From NCBI GenBank assembly GCA_963755825.1, contig CAVWLA010000003.1, positions 1,674,001 through 1,738,000 on the forward strand: 64,000 bases of DNA, read 5' to 3'. The translations under genes and the position numbers were made by a program. Positions 58,401-64,000 of the stretch are shown here, piece after piece. Source of the DNA: DATBQN01 sp963755825 (GTDB lineage: Bacteria; Acidobacteriota; Thermoanaerobaculia; Multivoradales; UBA5704). Under the pieces are notes generated by a model. That model did no database searches, had not been told where the DNA came from, and was given only the letters and a program-made list of their open reading frames with translations. Each line of letters starts with the position of its first letter. Positions within the stretch are counted from its first letter, which is position 1.

Positions 58401-58804
58401 CCGACGAGCCGCTCCTCGCCAAGCGTCTCGCCCGGATCGAGACCTGCGTCGCGAACCTCCGGCGCTACGCCCGACCGGAACGTCTCGCCGACGACGTGGT
58501 GGCAGAAGCGTTCGTCGAGCACACGCTGCAGGTCGCCATCCAATCCGCCCTGGACGCCGCGATCCACATCGTCACCGACGAGCGCCTCGGCGAGCCGGAC
58601 AGCCGGCAGCACTACTTCGACGTCCTGGTGCGCCACGGCTGGCTTCCCGCCGAGCTTGGCGCCCGGATGAAGCGCATGGTGGGATTCCGCAACATCCTTG
58701 TGCACGGCTACGAGGACGTCGACCTCGGAATTGTCCGCGACATCGTCGAGAACAAGCTCGGCGACCTACTCGACTTCGTGGCCGCCATCCGCGCTCGGAT
58801 CTGA
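58397..58804 (+). CDS. hepT: HepT-type HEPN RNase toxin
   Basis: 135 residues. All-helical, with the HEPN motif R98-x4-H103 in FRNILVHGY, where the following Tyr105 is the residue modified by MntA in studied pairs. Other family blocks: HTLQVAIQSALDAAIHIV and ELGARMKRMVGFRN. A toxin that cleaves RNA when not neutralised. Coupled to the antitoxin by a 4-base overlap. Six bases after its stop the right-hand 77-bp repeat begins. Confidence 0.88.
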   Translation: MTDEPLLAKRLARIETCVANLRRYARPERLADDVVAEAFVEHTLQVAIQSALDAAIHIVTDERLGEPDSRQHYFDVLVRHGWLPAELGARMKRMVGFRNILVHGYEDVDLGIVRDIVENKLGDLLDFVAAIRARI

Positions 58805-58809
58805 ACCCG

Positions 58810-58886
58810 TCGGCCTGAGCTGGAGCTACCCCCATACCTTGAGAGCCTGAAAATCGGCTCAGGACGGCCGGTCGTGCCGTCGATCG
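58810..58886 (+). repeat. 77-bp direct repeat, right copy
   Basis: Second copy of the 57723-57799 repeat, directly after the HepT stop. Beyond 58886 the sequences diverge. Confidence 0.8.
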
Positions 58887-59009
58887 CGGGACGTCTCCGA
58901 GGCGGCACAGACTCTCTGAACGGAGCGGCCGGCTCTCCAGCCTCATAAAACAACACGGCGCGCCGCGGCCTCGACCGCGACGCGCCAGTTGATCTCGTCG
59001 AGGACGTTC

Positions 59010-61493
59010 TCAGCGCACGCTGGGCGGCGGCTCCGGCGGGGCGGGCGGAGCGTCGGCGTCGTGGGGCTCGCCGGGCTCCCGCGGCTCGGCCGGCGGCGGC
59101 GGTGGCGCGGGGGGCGCCGGATGCTGGGGCCGCTTGAGGGATCGCTTCTGATCCCGCAGCGGCCGGAGCGCCGGCTCGAGCTCGCGCCGGATCTCTTCGC
59201 CGAGCGCCTTTGCCTCGGCCTCGAGCTCGCGGCGCGTCGACTCGAGCTCGTGGAGCTGCTTCCTGTCGACACCCTCGGCGATCCGGCGGCTCTGCTCGGC
59301 GAGCCTCTCCAGCTTCTGCCGATCGGCCTCGCTCGGACGCATCGATTCGCCGATCCGGCGCATCTCCTCACCGAGCTTCTGGCGCTCCTTCTCGGACATC
59401 GCGTGGTCGTTCGCCAAGCGCTCGGCGTCGGCGGTGAGCCGGGCGAGCTGCTCGGCCGACGGCTGCATGTGCTCGCCCAGAGCCGCCATCTGCCGATCGA
59501 GCTTTTCCATCTCGGCACTGTTCAGCCCCTGCGTGCTCGCCGCGATGCGCGCGGCATCCGCAGCAAGGCGGTCGATCTGCGGCTGCATCCGCTCGGTGAC
59601 GGTGCGGGCGATGCGCTCGGCCTCGGCGGTGAGGCGGTCGAGATCCGCCGCCGAGAGATCGCCCTCACGGCCCATCGCCTCGGCGCGCTCGCGGAGCGCC
59701 TCGAGCCGCTTCCGCTCGGCCTTGGAGAGCGGCGGCGGTGGAACGGGAGGCACCGGAGCGCGCGGCGCCCGCGGGCCGGCAAACGGCGGCGGCGGAGCGG
59801 GCGGCGCCGGTCGAGTGGGACTGTCCGCCGGTGCTGGGGGAGGAGGAGGCGGCGGCGGGTCCATCGCTGCCATCGCCATCGGCAGGGCGGTCGGCGCCGG
59901 GCCCGGCGGCAGAGCGGCCGGGGTGGGCGACGGCCGCGGAGCAGGCGAGGGGAGCGGCGCCACTCGCGCTCGCGGGCTCGGCACCGCCGACGGAGCGGGC
60001 GGAGCCGGCCAGCTCGCCGGCGGCTCGGCCATCGGGGTCGCATCCGGATCGGCCGCGGGCGGCCCCAGGGCCGGAGGCTCTTCCGCGTCGGCGTCGTCGC
60101 TCGGCGGCTCAGCGGCTTCGGATGGCTGGGAGGCCTGCGGTGCGTCTTCCGCGACCTCGGTGGCTTCCGGAGTCGCGCTCGTTCCCGCCGCGGTCGGCGG
60201 GTCGACGAGGCGCGTCTGGACGACGGTCGCGGCATCGCCTCCATCTCTGGGGCTCGCCGAGACGCCGGGGGCGACGAGCGCCACGGCGGCGAGGACGACG
60301 AGGGCGACGGCGGCGGCGAGGCCGCGCGGGATGGCCCGCTCGGCGCGGCGGCCGTCGACCAGCCGGCGGATGCGCTCGCCGAGCGGCGAGGCGCTGTCCG
60401 CCATGCCCGGCACCGGCAGCGCCGCGCCGGCGCCGATCGACCAGCGCGCCACCTCGGCGAGGCAGCCGGCGAGGGTGAGCGGACGGCCGGTCCGCGCCAC
60501 CGCCCACTCGTCGGCGGCGAGCTCGGAGAGCTCGCGCAGGCGGCGGGCCGCGATCCAGTTGAGCGGCTGGAAGAAGAGCGCCGCGGCGAGGAGCTGGCAG
60601 AGGGCGAGCCAGGAAGGATCGCGCCGCGCCAGATGCGCCAGCTCGTGGGCGAGAAGGCTCTCCTGCTGCTCGGGCGAGAGGTGCGAGAGGGCGCGCGGCG
60701 GCACGCAGATCTCCGGCCGGGCGTGGCCGCGGGCGATCGGCACCGGCAGGCGGTGCGAGCAGGTGAGGCGGACGGGGCGGAGGATGCCGGCGATCGGCTT
60801 CAGGCGGACGAGCAGCTGCATCAGATGGCCGCCCGAGATCTCGCCCCGCGAGCGCAGGCGCCGCCGCAGCCGCGAGTAGGAGCTCGCCAGGCGGACGACG
60901 AGGAGGAAGGCGAGCGCCGCCCAGGCGCCGACGGCGAGCGCGGGCAGGGCGGCGAGCGCGCGGGCCAGGACGCTGGAGGCCGATGGAGCGCCAGCGGCCG
61001 AGGCCGCCGGCGATGCGCTGGGATGCGGAGAGACCGGGGCGCCGAGCGCGCCTTCGGCCGCGGTGCGCCGGATCGGCGCGCGCTCGGCGCCGGTCGCCAT
61101 CGGGACGATCGGCGAGGCGATGCTCGCGCGGCCGAGTCGGGCGGCGGGCTGGCTCGCGGTCCGCTGCAGGCTGGCCGGGAGGGCTGGCGCGACCGAGGTC
61201 TCGGCCGTCAGCGCCGGCCGGGCGGCGGCGAGGCGGAAGGTGCCGGCGAGCGGCGTCCAGCCGCCGGCGACCTGCAGGGTGGCGGTCGCCAGGGCTCCCA
61301 AGAGGGCGGCGCGCCAGATCGCCTCCTCGAGGTGGATCGAGCGGCCGGCGAGCCGCCGCGTGGCGAGCCAGGCGAGGCCGAGGAGGAGCGTGCTGTGGAG
61401 GGCATAGGTCGCGAGCCATGCCGCGACAGGGACCGCCGTGGCGCGGAAGAAGGCCGCGAGGGCGGCCGCGATGGGGGCGAAGGGGGCGCTCAT
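59010..61493 (-). CDS. M56 (BlaR1/MecR1-like) membrane peptidase with coiled-coil tail
   Basis: 827 residues from ATG 61493, overlapping the BlaI stop by four bases. Membrane helices lie at about 20-45, 60-75, 180-200 and 290-310; between them is the gluzincin motif H283-E-L-A-H287 in LAHELAHLARRD, with ELAADEWAV downstream as the third-ligand region. This protease cuts BlaI-type repressors. In place of the beta-lactam-binding domain of BlaR1 the ~450-residue C-terminus has a Pro/Ala-rich stretch with a Pro run, and then a charged coiled coil rich in E, R, A and Q with repeated AERI..T..M patterns. So the stimulus is probably not a beta-lactam. Confidence 0.85.
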   Translation of the reverse strand: MSAPFAPIAAALAAFFRATAVPVAAWLATYALHSTLLLGLAWLATRRLAGRSIHLEEAIWRAALLGALATATLQVAGGWTPLAGTFRLAAARPALTAETSVAPALPASLQRTASQPAARLGRASIASPIVPMATGAERAPIRRTAAEGALGAPVSPHPSASPAASAAGAPSASSVLARALAALPALAVGAWAALAFLLVVRLASSYSRLRRRLRSRGEISGGHLMQLLVRLKPIAGILRPVRLTCSHRLPVPIARGHARPEICVPPRALSHLSPEQQESLLAHELAHLARRDPSWLALCQLLAAALFFQPLNWIAARRLRELSELAADEWAVARTGRPLTLAGCLAEVARWSIGAGAALPVPGMADSASPLGERIRRLVDGRRAERAIPRGLAAAVALVVLAAVALVAPGVSASPRDGGDAATVVQTRLVDPPTAAGTSATPEATEVAEDAPQASQPSEAAEPPSDDADAEEPPALGPPAADPDATPMAEPPASWPAPPAPSAVPSPRARVAPLPSPAPRPSPTPAALPPGPAPTALPMAMAAMDPPPPPPPPAPADSPTRPAPPAPPPPFAGPRAPRAPVPPVPPPPLSKAERKRLEALRERAEAMGREGDLSAADLDRLTAEAERIARTVTERMQPQIDRLAADAARIAASTQGLNSAEMEKLDRQMAALGEHMQPSAEQLARLTADAERLANDHAMSEKERQKLGEEMRRIGESMRPSEADRQKLERLAEQSRRIAEGVDRKQLHELESTRRELEAEAKALGEEIRRELEPALRPLRDQKRSLKRPQHPAPPAPPPPPAEPREPGEPHDADAPPAPPEPPPSVR

Positions 61494-61909
61494 CGAATGT
61501 CCTCCTGCTGCTCGCGGTTGGAGATCAGCTCGCGCAGCTCGTCGAGCTCCGCGGGGTCGATGTCGTGCTCTGACAGCAGGTGGCTCACCAGGGCGGTGAC
61601 GTCGCCCCGGAAGAGCTGCGAGGTGAGCTCGGCGACCATCGAGCGGCGCACCTGGCTCTCCTCGACGAGCGGCTGGTAGACGAAGCGGCGGCCGTCGGCG
61701 CGATGGCCGATGACGCCCTTCTTCTCGAGCTTGACGAGCATGGTGGCGATCGTCGTCAGGGCGAGGCCGCGCTCCGGCGCCAGGTCCTCGTGGACCTCGG
61801 CGACGGTCGCCTCGCCGCGCGCCCACAGCGAGCGCAGGATGGCGAGCTGCAGATCGCCCAGATGGTGAGTGGCGAGAGGGGGTCGAAGCTGCGATCGGTC
61901 GGTTTCCAT
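61490..61909 (-). CDS. BlaI/MecI-type repressor
   Basis: 139 residues. LGDLQLAILRSLWARGEATVAEVHEDLAPERGLALTTIATMLVKLEKKGVIGHRADGRRFVYQPLV is a complete winged-helix BlaI/MecI domain, followed by a helical dimerisation tail (QVRRSMVAELTSQLFRGDVTALVSHLL). The tail contains the usual Asn/Phe-type cleavage area of repressors cut by M56 peptidases, though the site cannot be fixed. First gene of the operon with the M56 peptidase. Two abutting palindromes in its promoter match the BlaI operator half-site, so autoregulation is expected. Confidence 0.9.
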   Translation of the reverse strand: METDRSQLRPPLATHHLGDLQLAILRSLWARGEATVAEVHEDLAPERGLALTTIATMLVKLEKKGVIGHRADGRRFVYQPLVEESQVRRSMVAELTSQLFRGDVTALVSHLLSEHDIDPAELDELRELISNREQQEDIR

Positions 61910-61928
61910 CGGCGGTTTCTCCCGGTCA

Positions 61929-61956
61929 ACTACCGCGATAGTACTACCGGGGTAGT
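61929..61956 (-). promoter_or_regulatory. Two abutting BlaI-type operators
   Basis: ACTACCGCGATAGT (61929-61942) and ACTACCGGGGTAGT (61943-61956): both follow the ACTAC-n4-GTAGT pattern of the staphylococcal bla/mec operators. They overlap the -10 region of the promoter, 20 bases upstream of the BlaI start. Confidence 0.8.
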
Positions 61957-61967
61957 TGTAGCGTCAA
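61938..61967 (-). promoter_or_regulatory. Promoter of the BlaI/M56 operon
   Basis: On the minus strand TTGACG (61962-61967), 18-bp spacer, TACTAT (61938-61943). The operators occupy the spacer and the -10, as in classical repression. Confidence 0.6.
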
Positions 61968-62043
61968 GGAGGAGTACGCGAGAGCATCGTCGAGGGTTTC
62001 ATCGCCGAGAGGGTCATCCGATGAGATCCGATCCCGGACCGGC

Positions 62044-62174
62044 AGGGGCGGGCCCCCGTGCCCGCCCGGAGGCGGAGGGGCCGGTTCGGTCCGAGCACGG
62101 GCCTGCCGCGGGGAGGTACCGCGGCGATGGAGCGCCTTCGCGATCGGCGGGCGGGCACGGGGGCCCGCCCCTAC
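62044..62174. mobile_element. MITE- or REP-like element
   Basis: A 22-bp perfect inverted repeat (62045-62066 and 62150-62171) of GGGGCGGGCCCCCGTGCCCG type bounds an ~83-bp centre with no ORF; the outer ends read AGGGGCGGG and CCCGCCCCTAC. Such terminal-repeat elements without a gene are typical non-autonomous repeats. Located just upstream of the aminotransferase gene. Confidence 0.6.
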
Positions 62175-62261
62175 AGAAGGCCGCGAATGGTGTCGCGAGC
62201 CGGACGATTTCAATCCCGGCTCCGGCGGGTGCAGAATGGGGCCTTCAGACGGAGGAGAGCC

Positions 62262-63443
62262 ATGAGCGAGACCGGAAGGGAGCTTTCGCGGCGCGATTTC
62301 GCGCGCTGGTTGGGCGTCGGCGTGGGGACGGGGATCGGCGCCGCGGCGTGGTCGCCGCTGGCGGCGCTGGGCACGGGGGCCGCGGCGGGATCGCCGGCGC
62401 CGGCTGTCAGACATGCCGCGATGAAGGCCGCCTCGACCGGCGGCGGCCGCGAGATGGTGCGCTTGAACGCCAACGAGAACCCGCTCGGCCCTTGCCCCGG
62501 GGCGATCAAGGCGATGCGCGAGGCGCTCGCCGAGGCCTGGCGGTACCCGCAGGAGACCCAGGCGGCGCTCACCGAGGAGGTGGCGGCGCTGCACGGGGTG
62601 ACCGCCGACGAGGTGCTCCTCGGCAACGGCTCGAGCGAGATCCTCGAGCTCTCGGTCGCCGCCTTCTGCGACGGCACGCGCTCGCTGGTAGTCGCCGAGC
62701 CGACCTACGAGGCGGTGCTCCTCCACGCCCGCGCGGTGGGCGACAAGGCGGTGCTGGTGCCGCTCACCGCCGACTACCGCCACGACCTGCCGGCGATGGT
62801 CGCCGCGGCACAGAGCGCCGGCCTGGTCTACTTCTGCAATCCCAACAACCCGACCGGGACGCTCACCCCCAAGGCCGAGGTGCAGACGTTCATCGAGAGC
62901 CTGCCGAAGACGACCATGGTGGTGGTCGACGAGGCCTACTTCCACTACGTCGAGAGCGCCGACCACGAGAGCGTCATCCCGCGCGTGCGCGAGCATCCGA
63001 ACCTCATCGTCCTGCGCACCTTTTCCAAGGTCTACGGCCTGGCGGGAGTGCGCTCCGGCTACGCCATCGCCTCGGCCGCGGCGATCGAGCGCATGGGCAA
63101 GCACCAGGCCTTCAACGACCTCAACCTGCTGGGCATCGCCGGCGCGCGGGAGAGCCTGAAGGACGACGCCCACGTGCTGCGCAACCGCCAGGCGAACCAG
63201 GCCGTGCGCGGCGCCGCGATCGCCGACCTGGCGGCGCTCGGCTATCGCACGCTGCCGTCGCAGGCGAACTTCTTCATGGTCGACCTGCGCCGGCCGACGC
63301 CGCCCGTCATCCACGCGATGCGCGCCGAGGGCGTCGCCGTCGGCCGCCCCTTCCCGGCGGTGCCCAACTTCCTCCGCGTCACCGTCGGCACCGCCGAGGA
63401 GATGCGCGCCTTCGGCGCCGCCTTCCGCACGGTGATGGCGTAG
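62262..63443 (+). CDS. HisC-like aminotransferase with Tat signal
   Basis: 393 residues from ATG 62262, with GGAGGAGAGCC upstream. The fold type I PLP enzyme is complete: LNANENPLGPCPGA, GNGSSEILEL, FCNPNNPTGTL, D223 in VVDEAYFHY and the Schiff-base K256 in TFSKVYGLAGVRSGYA, all as in histidinol-phosphate aminotransferases. Unlike cytoplasmic HisC it starts ELSRRDFARWLGVGVGTGIGAAAW, a twin-arginine export signal, so it should act in the periplasm. Such exported HisC-like enzymes occur in several phyla with unknown substrates. Monocistronic, terminated by a strong hairpin. Confidence 0.88.
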   Translation: MSETGRELSRRDFARWLGVGVGTGIGAAAWSPLAALGTGAAAGSPAPAVRHAAMKAASTGGGREMVRLNANENPLGPCPGAIKAMREALAEAWRYPQETQAALTEEVAALHGVTADEVLLGNGSSEILELSVAAFCDGTRSLVVAEPTYEAVLLHARAVGDKAVLVPLTADYRHDLPAMVAAAQSAGLVYFCNPNNPTGTLTPKAEVQTFIESLPKTTMVVVDEAYFHYVESADHESVIPRVREHPNLIVLRTFSKVYGLAGVRSGYAIASAAAIERMGKHQAFNDLNLLGIAGARESLKDDAHVLRNRQANQAVRGAAIADLAALGYRTLPSQANFFMVDLRRPTPPVIHAMRAEGVAVGRPFPAVPNFLRVTVGTAEEMRAFGAAFRTVMA

Positions 63444-63465
63444 GGAGGATCGGGAAGGAATGATC

Positions 63466-63492
63466 CGCCGCCGCCCGGCGCGGGCGGCGGCG
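63466..63492. terminator. Bidirectional terminator hairpin
   Basis: Perfect 12-bp stem CGCCGCCGCCCG / CGGGCGGCGGCG with loop GCG, between convergent genes ending at 63443 and 63504. Confidence 0.7.
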
Positions 63493-63503
63493 AGCCTCGG
63501 ACC

Positions 63504-64000
63504 TCAGGCGATGAGCGGCAGCCGCCTGCCGGTCCAGCCGGGGAAGAGCGTCGCGTCGTCGGCGATCGACAGGTGCTTGCCGGCGAGCTCGCAGAAGACG
63601 GCGCGGAAGTCGGTCGTCACCGGCAGGTCGCGCCCCTCGTGGAGCTGGGCGACATCGACCCCCGGCAGGTCGCCGTGGACGCGGCCGCCCTGCACCCGGT
63701 TGCCGAGCACGAAGAGGCAGGAGCCGTGGCCGTGGTCGGTGCCGCCGGAGCCGTTCTCGCGCGCCGTGCGGCCGAACTCCGTCATGGTGGTGAGCAGGAC
63801 GTCGTCCTGGTAGGTGCCGAGGTCGGTCCAGAAGGCCTGGATCGACCGCGCCAGATCGGCCGCCTGGCGGGCGAAGGTGCCGGCCTGCTGCACGTGGGTG
63901 TCCCAGCCGCTCGACTCGGCGAAGGCGACCTCGAGCCCGACGTCGGACTTGACGAGGAAGGCGATCTGCTTGAGCGCTTGCCCGAGCGGGCTCGGCGGAT
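63504..64000 (-). CDS. DUF1501 family protein, C-terminal part
   Basis: The frame continues unbroken to the window edge, so the gene starts beyond 64000. The visible ~165 residues contain LGQALKQIAFLVKSDVGLEVAF, a GWDTH-type metal site (SSGWDTHVQQAG), then MTEFGRTARENGSGGTDHGHGS and GWTGRRLPLIA at the end. DUF1501 proteins are exported, of the alkaline-phosphatase/sulfatase clan, usually with a Tat signal, and often paired with a DUF1800 gene, which would lie outside this window. Hydrolase activity is presumed from the clan, not proven. Confidence 0.9.
   Translation of the reverse strand, partial: PPSPLGQALKQIAFLVKSDVGLEVAFAESSGWDTHVQQAGTFARQAADLARSIQAFWTDLGTYQDDVLLTTMTEFGRTARENGSGGTDHGHGSCLFVLGNRVQGGRVHGDLPGVDVAQLHEGRDLPVTTDFRAVFCELAGKHLSIADDATLFPGWTGRRLPLIA

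Noticed and set aside
58989..61679. 896-codon plus-strand frame opposite the M56 peptidase gene
   Set aside because: Antisense shadow; composition is low-complexity R/G, whereas the minus strand encodes HELAH and the BlaI coupling.
1..64000. CRISPR array, prophage structural genes or ribosomal RNA
   Set aside because: No regularly spaced repeats of 25-40 bases, no capsid, tail or terminase motifs, and no rRNA signature were seen.

Overview
The window is high-GC DNA that reads best as an Acidobacteriota chromosome, with Thermoanaerobaculia or a relative as the nearest guess. This is inferred from families that cluster in that phylum: a diheme cytochrome c of the reaction-centre type, an ADOP/MacB-type permease (here a pseudogene), BlaI/M56 regulators, DUF1501 and DUF885 proteins, many small secreted Cys-rich peptides, and a tRNA-Sec gene. 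No ribosomal marker is present, so the placement is tentative.

Layout. 1-9.7 kb is ordinary chromosome: a GH85-like glycosidase (5' end outside the window), secreted proteins, a cytochrome, a chagasin-type inhibitor convergent with a papain-like protease, VOC and SDR proteins. 10.1-15.3 kb is a visibly less GC-rich two-gene insert: a protein with two nuclease-like domains, then a 1,264-residue Mrr-like/TPR/GreAB-C/PIN protein; it looks like a defence or conflict module. 15.3-24.8 kb is a worn region with fragments of a GNAT gene (three copies), a nitrilase gene and an ABC permease, among intact small secreted peptides, a TPR protein, DoxX, nitrilase, DUF1579 and methyltransferase genes. 24.9-33.4 kb holds a YncE-phosphoesterase, a DUF885 peptidase, and a two-gene secreted unit (32.1-33.4 kb) whose internally deleted copy lies at 28.0-28.3 kb.

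35.45-56.85 kb is a genomic island inserted at tRNA-Sec. A 72-bp exact copy of the tRNA 3' half lies at 35453-35524. The tRNA itself is at 56780-56879, with a tyrosine recombinase beside it, an excisionase-like gene nearby, and paired GTGCACC motifs at both ends. The left half of the island carries an unusual divergent cluster. One arm has a His-rich protein, an NhaD/ArsB-like carrier and an ABC exporter. The other has a ribbon-helix-helix protein with a large C-terminal domain, a cyclodipeptide-synthase-like domain fused to an ABC ATPase, a Tat lipoprotein solute-binding protein and a fused two-domain permease. An 18-bp exact direct repeat brackets this cluster. The right half carries two paralogous TPR regulators (one with an XRE helix-turn-helix), a small secreted peptide, a degenerate RadC-like plus truncated ComM-like pair, and a palindrome-rich stretch.

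56.9-64 kb returns to the chromosome: a lipoprotein, a HepT/MntA toxin-antitoxin pair bracketed by 77-bp direct repeats, a BlaI/M56 operon with two abutting operator palindromes, a Tat-exported HisC-like aminotransferase, and the 3' end of a DUF1501 gene.

The strongest candidates for something undescribed are the CDPS-like/ABC fusion cluster, the TPR regulators paired with small secreted peptides ending in a DP-x-G-x-H pattern, and the two-gene nuclease module at 10-15 kb.
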